Shown piece after piece: positions 1 through 8,172 of a stretch of 64,000 nucleotides of DNA (positions are counted from its first letter, which is position 1; every line of letters starts with the position of its first letter). The notes beneath the pieces are model-generated. The model saw only the letters and a program-made list of their open reading frames with translations. It was not told the origin of the DNA and did no database searches. Made by a program: the position numbers and the translations under genes. This DNA comes from an uncultured bacterium (GTDB lineage: Bacteria; Cyanobacteriota; Vampirovibrionia; Gastranaerophilales; Gastranaerophilaceae), in the NCBI GenBank assembly GCA_949293185.1, contig CASFCQ010000002.1:1-64000 (forward strand). Reading direction: 5' to 3'.

Positions 1-180
1 TAACAAACCTTCATGAGCCATTTTTCTCAAACAGATTCTGCAAAGACCGAAATCTCTGTGATATCCGTGAGGACGTCCGCAAATGGAACATCTGTTATGA
101 AGTCTTACTCTGGGGTATTTGCCCTTTGATACGAGTAATTTTCTTCTTTCTTCTTTAGCTATCATTGATTTTTTAGCCAC
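1..180 (-). CDS. rpsN: 30S ribosomal protein S14, zinc-binding type (3' end outside window)
   Basis: Reading the complement from 180 gives 60 residues starting [14 protein letters not shown] and reaching MAHEGLL at the window edge. The C-terminal segment with the stop (usually about eight residues) lies outside. Two CxxC pairs (Cys31/Cys34 and Cys47/Cys50, in [18 protein letters not shown]) are the zinc knuckle of the short S14 form. About six residues more than usual separate the N-terminus from the first CxxC. The start codon is GTG at 178-180, with GGAG about six bases upstream. It lies 93 bases downstream of rplE, in the normal spc order. S14 sits in the head of the 30S subunit and completes 3' domain assembly. 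Confidence 0.93.
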   Translation of the reverse strand, partial: MAKKSMIAKEERRKLLVSKGKYPRVRLHNRCSICGRPHGYHRDFGLCRICLRKMAHEGLL

Positions 181-273
181 GATTTTCTCCTTTTTATGCA
201 AATTGCATTGATTTTTTTCGTTTTAGTTTGTAGAAGCCTTTATATCTCGGCTTCACTCACCCATTTTATATGT

Positions 274-837
274 TTATGAGTGTGATTTTTTCTTAAACGG
301 CATACCCAAATCAGCAAGCAAAGCTCTTGCTTCTTCGTCAGTTTTGGCAGTAGTGATAATAGAAATGTTCATACCGAATACTGCATCAACTTCGTCGTAA
401 GAAATTTCAGGGAACAATGTTTGTTCTTTCAAACCTAATGTGTAGTTGCCTCTGCCGTCAAAACTTTTAGAAGAAATACCTCTAAAGTCACGGATTCTGG
501 GTAAAACTACGCAGATGAGTTTTTGCAAAAAGTCGTACATTCTTTCGCCTCGGAGTGTAACCATACAACCAACCGGCATACCTTCTCTCAATTTGAAAGA
601 AGAAATCGACTGTTTTGCTTTTGTAATTACAGCTTTTTGACCTGCAATTTTTGTCAATTGTTTTACGATTGTTTCAGCTAATTTTGAGTTATGGCAAGCT
701 TCGCCAACACCCATGTTTATAACAATTTTATTTAATTTAGGAATCTGGTTAACGTTTTCGTAACCAAATTGAGATTTTAAAGATTCTTTTACTTCTTCTT
801 CGTATCTTACTTTTAAGTCTTTAGTTAATGTAGTCAT
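274..837 (-). CDS. rplE: 50S ribosomal protein L5
   Basis: L5 binds 5S rRNA and helps form the central protuberance of the 50S subunit. Family hallmarks are [14 protein letters not shown] near the N-terminus, [16 protein letters not shown] in the middle, [19 protein letters not shown], and a C-terminal [18 protein letters not shown] start it at the ATG at 835-837 ([12 protein letters not shown], 187 residues), which has AGGAAAG just upstream and matches the usual L5 length. An in-frame ATG 14 codons earlier gives a leader with no L5 similarity and no good ribosome binding site. The 93-nt spacer to rpsN is slightly long for this operon and shows no convincing structure. Confidence 0.96.
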   Translation of the reverse strand: MTTLTKDLKVRYEEEVKESLKSQFGYENVNQIPKLNKIVINMGVGEACHNSKLAETIVKQLTKIAGQKAVITKAKQSISSFKLREGMPVGCMVTLRGERMYDFLQKLICVVLPRIRDFRGISSKSFDGRGNYTLGLKEQTLFPEISYDEVDAVFGMNISIITTAKTDEEARALLADLGMPFKKKSHS

Positions 838-920
838 TTTTCTTTCCTTTTCGCAGAATGTACCTTCATTATGCCACAAACATAAGATTTATGTATAACA
901 AGGCACCCATACTTTAGTAA

Positions 921-1292
921 TTAGTCATCAATTTGTTGGCCGCATTTTTTGCAAACACGTACCTTTTTGCCGTCTACAATTTCGTGTCTGGCTTTTGTCG
1001 GGCTTTCACAAGCCATGCAATAAAGCATAACCTTTGAAGAATCAACAGGAGCTTCAATTTTATTCAAACCGCCCTGGATACCTGCCATCGGATTAGGCTT
1101 TTGTGCTTTTGTTACCATGTTTAAGCCTTCAACAATAACTTTGTTTTCAGACTTAAGCACTTTTTTCACGTTAGCAATTTTAGGCTCTTTTGCATCTTTG
1201 TCATATTTATCTTTTCCGGATATCAAGATAACACGGTCGCCTGCTTTAACGTGCAAATCATGTTGTTCTATTTGTTTTTTAGTCTTTCTCAT
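921..1292 (-). CDS. rplX: 50S ribosomal protein L24
   Basis: L24 is one of the two assembly-initiator proteins of the large subunit. The N-terminal KOW motif is visible (HVKAGDRVILISGKDK), followed by IANVKKVLKSENKVIVEGLN. The C-terminus carries two CxxC pairs (CMAC and CKKC around residues 94-118), the zinc-ribbon tail common in L24 of many low-GC bacteria. Length is 123 residues, at the upper end of normal. The start ATG is preceded by AAGGAAAG. It lies between rplN and rplE, with 28 bases to rplN's stop side and 83 to rplE's start, as expected in the spc operon. Confidence 0.96.
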   Translation of the reverse strand: MRKTKKQIEQHDLHVKAGDRVILISGKDKYDKDAKEPKIANVKKVLKSENKVIVEGLNMVTKAQKPNPMAGIQGGLNKIEAPVDSSKVMLYCMACESPTKARHEIVDGKKVRVCKKCGQQIDD

Positions 1293-1315
1293 TGTTCTTT
1301 CCTTAATTAAGTTGT

Positions 1316-1735
1316 TTATCCGCCTGTCAAATCAAAGATTTGTTCGTTCCTTCGCTTTCGCTCCGTCACAACGGCGGGTTGGACAAGAGAGATAATTTTC
1401 ATAAAGTTTTTATCTCTTAACTCACGGGCAACAGGACCGAATACACGAGTTCCTCTCGGGTTGCCGTCTTTGTTAATAATTACGGCTGCGTTTTCATCAA
1501 ATCTGATTACAGAACCGTCAGCACGTTTGATATCAGCTTTTGTTCTAACGATAACTGCTTTTACTACATCAGACTTTTTAACAGCCATATTAGGTGTAGC
1601 ATCTTTTACAGCAGCAACAACTACGTCACCCACGTGAGCATATTTTTTATTAGAACTGCCCATAACACGGATAACAAGAAGCTCTTTTGCCCCTGTATTG
1701 TCAGCCACTACTAATCTGGTTTCATTTTGTATCAT
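1316..1735 (-). CDS. rplN: 50S ribosomal protein L14 with extended C-terminus
   Basis: L14 contacts 16S rRNA in bridge B8 and binds L19. The canonical part is complete: [18 protein letters not shown] at the start, [25 protein letters not shown], then [14 protein letters not shown] and FMKIISL. Bacterial L14 normally stops two to five residues after FMKIxSLAPEV, at about 122 residues. This reading frame runs to 139, adding roughly 17 residues ([19 protein letters not shown]). The added segment is basic, then Gly-rich, and is encoded by a locally more GC-rich stretch, as if a short insertion had replaced the native stop. Identity is certain; the tail is the oddity. Confidence 0.95.
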   Translation of the reverse strand: MIQNETRLVVADNTGAKELLVIRVMGSSNKKYAHVGDVVVAAVKDATPNMAVKKSDVVKAVIVRTKADIKRADGSVIRFDENAAVIINKDGNPRGTRVFGPVARELRDKNFMKIISLVQPAVVTERKRRNEQIFDLTGG

Positions 1736-1771
1736 TGTCTTATCCTTTATTTCTATTGTTTAAGAAATCCC

Positions 1772-1790
1772 GTCAAAAAATTTTTTTGAC
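1772..1790. repeat. short perfect inverted repeat between rpsQ and rplN
   Basis: GTCAAAAAA, one T, then TTTTTTGAC form a perfect 9-bp palindrome in the 89-nt rpsQ-rplN spacer, which is longer than most spacers here. It could fold in the mRNA as a weak hairpin, but the stem is almost all A-U and no separate U tract follows, so I do not call it a terminator. Confidence 0.35.
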
Positions 1791-1824
1791 AGTTAAGTCC
1801 CTAAAATAAGAACCCGCCCCTAAA

Positions 1825-2070
1825 CTAGTTAGCCTTTTCAACTATTTCTGAGATAACCCAGCGTTTGTCTGAAGAGATTGGTTTAGATTCAACGATTCTT
1901 ACAACATCACCTACTGCGCACTCGTTTTGAGCATCATGTGCTTTGTATTTTTTGTGAGTTTCGATGATTTTGTGGTATTTAGGGTGTTTATTATATTCAG
2001 CTACTTGAATAACAGCTGTTTTGTCCATTTTGTTGCTTACAACAACACCTTGTTTTTCTTTCTTCGGCAT
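1825..2070 (-). CDS. rpsQ: 30S ribosomal protein S17
   Basis: S17 is a primary 16S rRNA-binding protein with an OB fold. The 81-residue product has the usual pattern GVVVSNKMDKTAVIQV near the N-terminus, HPKYHKIIETHKKYKAHD in the middle and GDVVRIVESKPISSDKRW near the end. The start ATG lies one base after the rpmC stop codon (TAA-G-ATG), so the two are very probably translationally coupled. Length and order are normal. Confidence 0.96.
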   Translation of the reverse strand: MPKKEKQGVVVSNKMDKTAVIQVAEYNKHPKYHKIIETHKKYKAHDAQNECAVGDVVRIVESKPISSDKRWVISEIVEKAN

Positions 2071-2071
2071 C

Positions 2072-2266
2072 TTATTTTACCTCTGACTTTTCTTTGATTA
2101 ACGTTTTAGCCTGAGCTATAACTGTTTTTAACTGACGAATTTGAGCAGTGTTTTCGAGTTTTTGCAAAGATTTTTGCAATCTTAAATCAAAAAGCTGCTT
2201 TTTAGTGTCGTTAATCAACGTATTAAGCTCATCTATTGATTTTTCTTTAAGTTCTTGTAATTTCAT
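2072..2266 (-). CDS. rpmC: 50S ribosomal protein L29
   Basis: L29 sits near the exit tunnel next to L23 and helps form the docking site for trigger factor and SRP. The 64-residue product is predicted all-helical and carries the family signature around MKLQELKEKSIDELNTLI and KKQLFDLRLQKSLQKLEN, followed by IRQLKTVIAQAKTLI. It starts 39 bases after rplP's stop and ends one base before rpsQ's start. Confidence 0.95.
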   Translation of the reverse strand: MKLQELKEKSIDELNTLINDTKKQLFDLRLQKSLQKLENTAQIRQLKTVIAQAKTLIKEKSEVK

Positions 2267-2305
2267 TGTTTTTTCCTTTAATTACGATTGGTAATTATTC
2301 ACTTC

Positions 2306-2725
2306 TTAAGCTTCAGCAGCTTCTTTTTCAATAATTTTAACTTTGATAGGAAGCTTTTGAGCAGCCAATTTAAGTGATTCGATAGCAACATCTCTTTGAG
2401 GGAATTCTAGTTCAAAGAGAACTCTGCCCGGTTTAACTACCGCAACCCAGTATTCAGGGTTACCTTTACCTTTACCCATACGAGTTTCAGCAGGTTTTGC
2501 AGTGATTGGTTTATCCGGGAAGATTTTAATCCAAACATTACCGCCTCTTTTGATGTTACGAGTCATCGCACGTCTAGCGGCTTCTATTTGTCTTGATGTT
2601 ATCCAGGCAGGATCACAGGCAATAAGACCAAAGTTACCGAATTCGAGTTTTGTACCTCTGGTTTCGTGACCTTTCATTCTGCCTTTCATTTTTTTACGAT
2701 ATTTAGTTTTTTTGGGCATTAACAT
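2306..2725 (-). CDS. rplP: 50S ribosomal protein L16
   Basis: L16 organises the A-site side of the peptidyl transferase centre. The N-terminus [19 protein letters not shown] fits the family form MLxPKRTKYRK, which supports the first ATG although another Met follows two codons later. Further hallmarks are [53 protein letters not shown] and VKPGRVLFE. An AGGAG lies about ten bases upstream. Length 139 is normal. It follows rpsC by 41 bases. Confidence 0.97.
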   Translation of the reverse strand: MLMPKKTKYRKKMKGRMKGHETRGTKLEFGNFGLIACDPAWITSRQIEAARRAMTRNIKRGGNVWIKIFPDKPITAKPAETRMGKGKGNPEYWVAVVKPGRVLFELEFPQRDVAIESLKLAAQKLPIKVKIIEKEAAEA

Positions 2726-2766
2726 TTTAGTGTCGCTCCTAATTATTGTTTTGTATTAATTAACTA

Positions 2767-3504
2767 TTATTCTGCTGCGGCTTCAGCGTTTCTTTTTCTT
2801 CTTCTGCCGCCAACAGGTTTTTCTTCATGGTTAGCAGCTGCTTTTTTGGATTTGATATTCATATCAGCTTTTTCGCCCGGCATTAAGTTGCCTTTGAAAA
2901 TCCAAACTTTTACGCCGATTTTACCCATGATTGTATCAGCTTCTGCAAAGCCGTAGTCTACATCAGCTCTGAGAGTTTGAAGAGGAATTCTGCCTTCTTT
3001 AACCCATTCGCTTCTTGCAATTTCAGCACCGCCCAAACGTCCTGATACCATAATTTTGATACCTTGAACGCCAGAACGCATTGTTCTTTGGATAGACTGC
3101 TTCATTGCTCTTCTGAAAGCAATACGTTTTTCCAATTGAAGAGCGATGTTTTCAGCTACCAATTGAGCATCAGCATCTGTTCTTGCAACTTCAACTACGT
3201 CTATAGAAACTGTTCTGTTAACGAGTTTTGCAATGTCAGCTCTCAATTCTTCGATACCTTGACCGCCTCTGCCAACAACGATACCGGGTTTTGCAGTAAC
3301 TACTGTAATGTTGAGGTTTTGAGCTTTTCTGTCGATTAATATCTTAGAAATGCCAGCTGCATAGAGTCTTTTCTTAATGTATTTTCTTAATTTATCGTCT
3401 TCTTTAACGAATTCGGGATAATCTTTTCTCTTAGCGTACCATGTGCTTTCCCAAGGTTCGATTATACCTACTCTGAATCCTTTTGGATGTGTCTTTTGTC
3501 CCAA
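2767..3504 (-). CDS. rpsC: 30S ribosomal protein S3
   Basis: S3 lines the mRNA entry channel and has mRNA-unwinding activity with S4 and S5. The 245-residue product has the N-terminal [13 protein letters not shown] segment, a type-II KH domain with [17 protein letters not shown] around residues 70-90, and the C-terminal [17 protein letters not shown] block. A basic tail (GGRRRKRN) follows. The start codon is TTG at 3502-3504, fixed by a strong GGAGG six bases upstream and by homology at the N-terminus. It lies 11 bases downstream of rplV. Confidence 0.97.
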   Translation of the reverse strand: MGQKTHPKGFRVGIIEPWESTWYAKRKDYPEFVKEDDKLRKYIKKRLYAAGISKILIDRKAQNLNITVVTAKPGIVVGRGGQGIEELRADIAKLVNRTVSIDVVEVARTDADAQLVAENIALQLEKRIAFRRAMKQSIQRTMRSGVQGIKIMVSGRLGGAEIARSEWVKEGRIPLQTLRADVDYGFAEADTIMGKIGVKVWIFKGNLMPGEKADMNIKSKKAAANHEEKPVGGRRRKRNAEAAAE

Positions 3505-3515
3505 GGTCAGCCTCC

Positions 3516-3857
3516 TTAATTCTTACTACTTGCTAATTTAACTGTTAAATGAGAAGTTCTTTTGAGTCTTCTGTAGATTCTGCCTTGAGCTCTCGGTTTA
3601 CCTCTCTTATATGTTTTACTTTCATCAGCAAAGATTTCTGAAATTTTGAGGTCTTCAGCATTTGCACCGAATTTTTCATTAGCATTAGCAATTGCTGCAA
3701 CCAAGTTTTTTTCAACAACTCTTGCTGCGAAGTATGGCATAAATTTTAAGATTTTAGCTGCTTCTAAAGCAGATTTGCCTCTTAACTCGTTGATTACTCT
3801 GCGTAATTTGCGAGCCGGCATGCTTATATTAGTTTGTCTTGCCACTGATTCTTGCAT
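3516..3857 (-). CDS. rplV: 50S ribosomal protein L22
   Basis: L22 lines the nascent-chain exit tunnel with a long beta-hairpin; changes in its tip can give macrolide resistance. The 113-residue product shows [22 protein letters not shown] at the N-terminus. The loop and hairpin segment reads [31 protein letters not shown], the conserved region of the family. It is three bases downstream of rpsS and 11 upstream of rpsC. Nothing unusual. Confidence 0.96.
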   Translation of the reverse strand: MQESVARQTNISMPARKLRRVINELRGKSALEAAKILKFMPYFAARVVEKNLVAAIANANEKFGANAEDLKISEIFADESKTYKRGKPRAQGRIYRRLKRTSHLTVKLASSKN

Positions 3858-3860
3858 AAT

Positions 3861-4142
3861 TTACTTCCTTTTAGCTGTTTTATCTTGACCTGCATGGCCT
3901 CTGAATAACCTTGTAGGTGCAAATTCACCTAATTTATGACCAACCATTTGTTCAGTAACATAAACCGGTACGTGGCTTTTGCCGTTGTGAACAGCGATTG
4001 TGTGTCCGAGCATATCGGGTACAATCATTGATGCTCTTGACCAAGTTTTTATTACTTTTTTCTCTCCAGCTTCGTTCATCTTAGCGATTTTCTTCTGAAG
4101 TGATTCTTGTACAAATGGACCTTTTTTTAGCGAACGAGCCAT
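3861..4142 (-). CDS. rpsS: 30S ribosomal protein S19
   Basis: S19 forms a complex with S13 in the head of the 30S subunit, next to the A-site tRNA. The 93-residue product starts [15 protein letters not shown] and carries [44 protein letters not shown] and FRGHAGQDK, all standard. It follows rplB by 11 bases and precedes rplV by three bases. Confidence 0.97.
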   Translation of the reverse strand: MARSLKKGPFVQESLQKKIAKMNEAGEKKVIKTWSRASMIVPDMLGHTIAVHNGKSHVPVYVTEQMVGHKLGEFAPTRLFRGHAGQDKTAKRK

Positions 4143-4153
4143 TCATTATCTCC

Positions 4154-4987
4154 TTACTTATTACGTTTTCTGCCTCTTACAATATATTTGTCAGAGTGCT
4201 TGTTAGATTTTCTAGTTTTATAACCAAGAGCCGGTTTACCCCATGGAGTTTTCGGGTGTCCGCCGGGACCTGTTTTACCTTCACCACCGCCGTGAGGGTG
4301 ATCGCAAGGGTTCATTGTTACACCGCGGACTGTAGGTCTGATACCCATGTATCTTTTACGTCCGGCTTTACCGATTTTCATGTTTTTCTGTTCGGCATTA
4401 CCTAAAACACCTACTGTAGCGATGCATTCTTTTCTTATCATTCTCATTTCTGAGCTAGGTAATTTGATTGTTACGTAGTTGCCTTCTTTAGCCATTAATT
4501 GGGCAGCAGCACCTGCTGTTCTGACTAATTTAGCACCACGTCCCGGAATCATTTCTACGTTATGCACCATAGTACCTAACGGAATCATTTCTAACGGCAA
4601 TGCATTACCTGTGATAATATCTGCATTCGGACCAGAAACGATTGTGTCACCAACATTCAAGCCTTGAGGTGTTAATATATATCTTTTTTCACCATCAGCG
4701 TAGAATACCAATGAAATTCTTACGTTTCTGTTCGGATCGTATTCGATTGTTTTAACTGTAGCAGGAATACCGAATTTTTCACGTTTGAAGTCGATTACAC
4801 GGTAAGCTTTTTTCACGCCGCCGCCTTTATGACGACATGTAATACGACCTGTATTATTTCTTCCTGCTGTTTTTCTTATTGGCTTCAACAGGGATTTTTC
4901 GGGTTTTGACGCTGTGATTTCTTCAAAATCACTTTTTGTCATTCCTCTTTGTCCCGGAGAAGTCGGATTAAGTATTTTTATACCCAT
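4154..4987 (-). CDS. rplB: 50S ribosomal protein L2
   Basis: L2 is a primary 23S rRNA-binding protein needed for subunit association and peptidyl transfer. The 277-residue product has the N-terminal PTSPGQRG segment, [36 protein letters not shown] and the essential C-terminal block with [18 protein letters not shown] (the conserved His is present) and [14 protein letters not shown]. Length is normal. The 97-nt gap to rplW upstream contains no recognisable gene. Confidence 0.97.
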   Translation of the reverse strand: MGIKILNPTSPGQRGMTKSDFEEITASKPEKSLLKPIRKTAGRNNTGRITCRHKGGGVKKAYRVIDFKREKFGIPATVKTIEYDPNRNVRISLVFYADGEKRYILTPQGLNVGDTIVSGPNADIITGNALPLEMIPLGTMVHNVEMIPGRGAKLVRTAGAAAQLMAKEGNYVTIKLPSSEMRMIRKECIATVGVLGNAEQKNMKIGKAGRKRYMGIRPTVRGVTMNPCDHPHGGGEGKTGPGGHPKTPWGKPALGYKTRKSNKHSDKYIVRGRKRNK

Positions 4988-5084
4988 TTTTCTTTTGCTC
5001 CTGTTTTCTAGGGTTTACATAACCATCGGCTGTTTATATTGCCACCGTTATGTCCATTGTGTTACGTCTTGCAACCGGAGGTAA

Positions 5085-5393
5085 TTAAGCTCCGATTAAT
5101 TCTTCTATCGGATCTCCCTCAATAGAAACGATTGCTTTCTTTCCTGATTGAGTTCTTCCTGCGCTATAGCCTACACGTCTTGCGTGAGAAGGCATATAAA
5201 CTGTTCTTACTTTTTTTACTTTTCTGCCCGGGAAAGCAAGTTCGACAGCTTGAGCAATTTCAACTTTTGTTGCATCTTTAACTACTTCGAAAGTGTATTG
5301 TTGCAATGAAGTTGCTTCCATAGACTTTTCAGTAATGATAGGTCTTTTAATGATGTCGTACAATCTTTCCGTATTGTTTTTCATGCTGCTCAT
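5085..5393 (-). CDS. rplW: 50S ribosomal protein L23
   Basis: L23 sits at the tunnel exit and docks trigger factor and SRP. The 102-residue product has DIIKRPIITEKSMEA near the N-terminus, YTFEVVKDATKVEIAQAVE and FPGRKVKKVRTVYMPSHARR. The start ATG (5391-5393) lies in the downstream copy of the tandem duplication at 5381-5488. The upstream copy carries an identical ATG context that opens only an eight-codon frame (MSSMKKQQ, then stop). Before the duplication this ATG must have overlapped the rplD stop codon as TAATG. Confidence 0.95.
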   Translation of the reverse strand: MSSMKNNTERLYDIIKRPIITEKSMEATSLQQYTFEVVKDATKVEIAQAVELAFPGRKVKKVRTVYMPSHARRVGYSAGRTQSGKKAIVSIEGDPIEELIGA

Positions 5394-5488
5394 TATTTAG
5401 ACAACCTTTCAGTAATTTCTTTTATTGCTGCTTTTTCATGCTGCTCATTATTTAGACAACCTTTCAGTAATTTCTTTTATTGCTGCTT
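5381..5488. repeat. perfect tandem duplication, 55-bp period, spanning the rplD end and rplW start
   Basis: The block beginning TCATGCTGCTCATTATTTAG at 5381 recurs at 5436, and the copies match base for base for at least 53 bp. Each copy holds the last codons of rplD, the overlapping stop/start TAATG, and the first codons of rplW. As a result rplD ends in one copy, rplW starts in the other, and the 54 nt between them are a dead duplicate. Identity of the copies suggests a very recent event or an assembly artefact. Confidence 0.93.
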
Positions 5489-6083
5489 CTGTAATAATTA
5501 CGTTATCTGCTTCTAACAGGTCTTTAACGTTCAGGTTAGAAGGTAATATAATTCTTACATTCGGTAAATTTCTTGCGCTTAATTCGAGGTAAGCGTTTTC
5601 TGCTGCTTTAACATCAGCGATGATTAAAACTTTACCTTCAACTTTAAGAGCTTTAAGAGTTTCAGCCATCAATTTTGTTTTAGGTTCGTTGATTTCTGAG
5701 AAATCTTTAACCAAAACAGTATTTTCGATTCTTGCTGATAAAGCTGATTTAAGAGCGAGTCTTCTAGCTTTTGACGGCATAGAGAAACCGTAATCTCTGG
5801 GTTTTGGTCCAAAGATAACGCCGCCGCCTGCAAACAAAGGTGATCTTAATGAACCTGCTCTTGCACGACCGGTACCTTTTTGTTTCCAGGGTTTTCTTCC
5901 GCCGCCTGATACTTCAGCTCTTGTTTTTGTACATGCAGTGCCTGCTCTGCCATTATTCAACTGGCGTCTTAAGGCTAAGTGCATAACATGCAGGTTAGGT
6001 TCAACGCCAAAGACTTTTTCGTCAAGGGCAATTTGTCCTACTGCACTTCCTTTTGTATTTAATATTGAAACTTCTTTTGTCAT
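5448..6083 (-). CDS. rplD: 50S ribosomal protein L4
   Basis: L4 binds 23S rRNA through a globular domain and a long loop reaching into the exit tunnel; in E. coli it also represses the S10 operon. The 211-residue product shows RRQLNNGRAGTACTKTRAEV, then GGGRKPWKQKGTGRARAGS and SPLFAGGGVIFGPKPRDY, which form the loop and are highly conserved, then KARRLALKSALSAR. The C-terminus IKEITERLSK is encoded within the upstream copy of the tandem duplication. The stop TAA overlaps a decoy ATG by one base. A 66-nt gap separates it from rplC. Confidence 0.96.
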   Translation of the reverse strand: MTKEVSILNTKGSAVGQIALDEKVFGVEPNLHVMHLALRRQLNNGRAGTACTKTRAEVSGGGRKPWKQKGTGRARAGSLRSPLFAGGGVIFGPKPRDYGFSMPSKARRLALKSALSARIENTVLVKDFSEINEPKTKLMAETLKALKVEGKVLIIADVKAAENAYLELSARNLPNVRIILPSNLNVKDLLEADNVIITEAAIKEITERLSK

Positions 6084-6149
6084 TTTTCTTTAACCTCAAT
6101 TAAATTTGTTATGTTTGAGTTGTTTTATATATTAAAAGCGAAAATTTCG

Positions 6150-6827
6150 CTAATTCCATTTAACTCTTGAAGGAACTATTGTAACCATTTTGCCTTCCGG
6201 ACCTGGTACTGATCCCTTAACAAGAAGTAAGTTGCTTTCTTTGTCAACTTGAACAACAGTTAATTTAGTAATGGTTACTTTTTCATTCCCCATATTTCCT
6301 GCCATTCTTTTTCCTTTGATAACACGGCTCGGGGTAGTACCTGCACCGATAGAACCGGGTTCTCTGTGGTTTTTAGAACCGTGTCCCATAGGTCCTCTTG
6401 AGAAGTTCCATCTCTTAACTGTACCCTGGAAACCTTTACCGACTGATTTGCCTGTTACGTCAACTTTTGCAACATTTTCAAGTACTGACAAATCAATTTG
6501 TTGTCCGATTGTATATTCTGATGAGTTTTCTACTCTGAATTCCTGCAAATGTCTGAAGTTATCAAGACCATTTTTAGCGAAGTGACCGATTTGTGCTTTA
6601 GAAAGATGTTTTTCTTTAGCAGGTTCAAAACCGACCTGAATTGCATTGTAACCGTCAGAGTCAACAGTTTTAACCTGAGTGACTGTCATCGGGTCAACTT
6701 TGATAACTGTTACAGGAATTGCAAGTCCATGTTCATTAAAGACTTGAGTCATTCCTAATTTTTTACCGATAACGCCTAATCTGTTTTTGCTGGCAGATTT
6801 TTGGGCGCTTTTAGCGTTTGTAGTCAT
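6150..6827 (-). CDS. rplC: 50S ribosomal protein L3
   Basis: L3 is an early-assembly 23S rRNA-binding protein whose loop reaches the peptidyl transferase centre. The 225-residue product starts with a low-complexity Ser/Ala/Lys tail of about 14 residues, then GVIGKKLGMTQVF. The conserved loop KRWNFSRGPMGHGSKNHREPGSIGAG is complete, followed by KGKRMAGNMGNEKVT. It follows an unusually long 213-nt spacer after rpsJ. An AGGAGAAAGG lies upstream of the ATG. Confidence 0.96.
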   Translation of the reverse strand: MTTNAKSAQKSASKNRLGVIGKKLGMTQVFNEHGLAIPVTVIKVDPMTVTQVKTVDSDGYNAIQVGFEPAKEKHLSKAQIGHFAKNGLDNFRHLQEFRVENSSEYTIGQQIDLSVLENVAKVDVTGKSVGKGFQGTVKRWNFSRGPMGHGSKNHREPGSIGAGTTPSRVIKGKRMAGNMGNEKVTITKLTVVQVDKESNLLLVKGSVPGPEGKMVTIVPSRVKWN

Positions 6828-6839
6828 ATTCTACCTTTC

Positions 6840-7040
6840 TCCTTGTGAGCGCTACTCTTCTTACTTCGGGCGGATGTCCCTGCCGCCTCTTTTTTGTTAC
6901 GGACTGTAGATCACATTAAATCATATTCAATTGTAATGTGTTATTAGTTCCGGATTTACAACCCTTAATGAAGCCTGCCTTAAAAGTTTGTGGCAGCCAC
7001 AGGTCTTTCATTTAAAGAAAGCCTGTCAGCTTTCACATCC
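6840..7040 (-). promoter_or_regulatory. structured rpsJ-rplC intercistronic leader (candidate regulatory RNA)
   Basis: This spacer between two S10-operon genes holds several inverted repeats and no reading frame. A stem ACAGG-C-TTTC/GAAA-GA-CCTGT lies at 6999-7026, right after the rpsJ stop. A palindrome TGTGGCAGCCACA at 6989-7001 shares three bases with it, so the two folds compete. GGCGG/CCGCC with a nine-base loop lies at 6869-6887, near the rplC ribosome binding site. In E. coli, S10-operon autoregulation by L4 uses a leader upstream of rpsJ. A comparable role here is inference only. Confidence 0.4.
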
Positions 7041-7358
7041 TTATAATTTTACTTCAATATCAACACCTGCAGGTAAATCCATTCTGCTTAACTCTTCAGT
7101 TGTCTGTTGAGTAGGGTCATAGATGTCGATAATTCTTTTGTGAATACGCATTTCAAAATGCTCTCTTGATTTTTTATCAACGTGAGGTGATCTTAAAACG
7201 CAATATAATCTTCTTTTTGTCGGAAGAGGAATAGGACCTGCAACCTTAGCATCTGTTCTCTTTGCTGTTTCAACAATTTTTTCTGCAGAAACATCAATGA
7301 GCTTATGATCATATGCTTTTAAACAAACTCTGATTCTTTGTCTTTGAGCTGTACTCAT
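7041..7358 (-). CDS. rpsJ: 30S ribosomal protein S10
   Basis: S10 is both a 30S head protein and, as NusE, part of transcription antitermination complexes with NusB. The 105-residue product shows [28 protein letters not shown] in segments, then [27 protein letters not shown] and [10 protein letters not shown], all standard. It is the first gene of the operon in this window. A possible promoter lies about 140-165 bases upstream. The ATG has AAGGAAG in front. Confidence 0.97.
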   Translation of the reverse strand: MSTAQRQRIRVCLKAYDHKLIDVSAEKIVETAKRTDAKVAGPIPLPTKRRLYCVLRSPHVDKKSREHFEMRIHKRIIDIYDPTQQTTEELSRMDLPAGVDIEVKL

Positions 7359-7455
7359 TTGTTATACTTCCTTTGCTTTACTTATTATTTGTTCGTAAGT
7401 CTTTGTTAACTGCCGGGGTACGCTTGTGTGATGGGGCTTTTTAATTTTATTAAAA

Positions 7456-7473
7456 GCGCACACATTTATGCGC
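7456..7473 (-). promoter_or_regulatory. small hairpin in the S10-operon leader
   Basis: On the minus strand GCGCA and TGCGC pair across an eight-base loop and are followed by TTTTAAT. The stem is only five pairs, so this is at best a weak attenuator-like element in the roughly 130-nt 5' leader of rpsJ. I include it because it lies between the putative promoter and the first gene of an operon known to be attenuated in other bacteria. Confidence 0.22.
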
Positions 7474-7497
7474 ACAGCCAGCTAGTGTAATAATTAC

Positions 7498-7524
7498 CTT
7501 ATATTAAACAAAATTGCTCGTCAA
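7498..7524 (-). promoter_or_regulatory. possible sigma70-type promoter for the S10 operon
   Basis: On the minus strand TTGACG (7519-7524) is followed by 15 bases and TATAAG (7498-7503). Both hexamers are good matches, but the spacer is two bases shorter than ideal. Transcription would start near 7490, giving a leader of about 130 nt before rpsJ. No better promoter is visible between rpsJ and the end of the CHR gene. Confidence 0.35.
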
Positions 7525-7605
7525 CAGGTATATTTAAGATTTTATTTCAAATCTAAAAAAATTTACAAAAGTTTATAAAAATAAAACAATTCGATGCACG
7601 CAGAA

Positions 7606-8172
7606 TTAGATTTTTATAAAACACCCTAATACAATTGCCATAACAATCAATATCATTGGATTCTTTTTTAACTTCAGACCGACTGCGCTAAATATTACAA
7701 GCAGAATCAATGCCTTTAGAGAAATTATATCGAAGAAATTGTGTGAAGTTTTAAATTTTTCAAAATGGAAAAATGTAGTATTCATAATCTTAAGCCCGGC
7801 AACACCGATTAGCGCAACAGCTGCAGGACGCAACCCGTACATGATATGGTTTATATATTTGTTTTCCTTATTCTTTTTTAAAAATTTTGCAAGACTGCAA
7901 ATGATTATCACAGACGGAATCATAAAAGCAACGGTTGTAAACAAAGACCCGAACACTCCGCCGACTTTCACACCGACGAATGTTGCCATATTTATCCCGA
8001 TAGGTCCGGGGGTAAGGTTAGATACAGCTATCATCTGTGTTATTTCTGCGACATTAAACCAGTTGTATTTTTCAACCAGATAATATAAAAACGGTATTAC
8101 AGTATATCCGCCGCCGATTGCAACAGCACCTATTTTCATATATTCAAAAGCAAGGAGCAGTATATTATGCAT
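7606..8172 (-). CDS. CHR-family (chromate transporter-like) half protein, second of pair
   Basis: Members of the CHR superfamily are membrane exporters. Short members carry one CHR domain and work as pairs. This 188-residue product has the repeat motif GAVAIGGGYTVIPFL near residue 12, SNLTPGPIGINMATFVG at about 55-70, and about five or six hydrophobic helices. I start it at the ATG at 8170-8172 (MHNILLLAFEYMK), which has AGGAG seven bases upstream and overlaps the previous gene's stop by eight bases. A longer frame reaching 8250 has no support. The substrate is unknown; chromate is only the family name. Confidence 0.85.
   Translation of the reverse strand: MHNILLLAFEYMKIGAVAIGGGYTVIPFLYYLVEKYNWFNVAEITQMIAVSNLTPGPIGINMATFVGVKVGGVFGSLFTTVAFMIPSVIIICSLAKFLKKNKENKYINHIMYGLRPAAVALIGVAGLKIMNTTFFHFEKFKTSHNFFDIISLKALILLVIFSAVGLKLKKNPMILIVMAIVLGCFIKI

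Noticed and set aside
5391-5448. Short frame MSSMKKQQ between rplD and rplW as a leader peptide
   Set aside because: It is created by the tandem duplication and is a copy of the rplW start read into a copy of the rplD tail, so it is better explained as a decoy.
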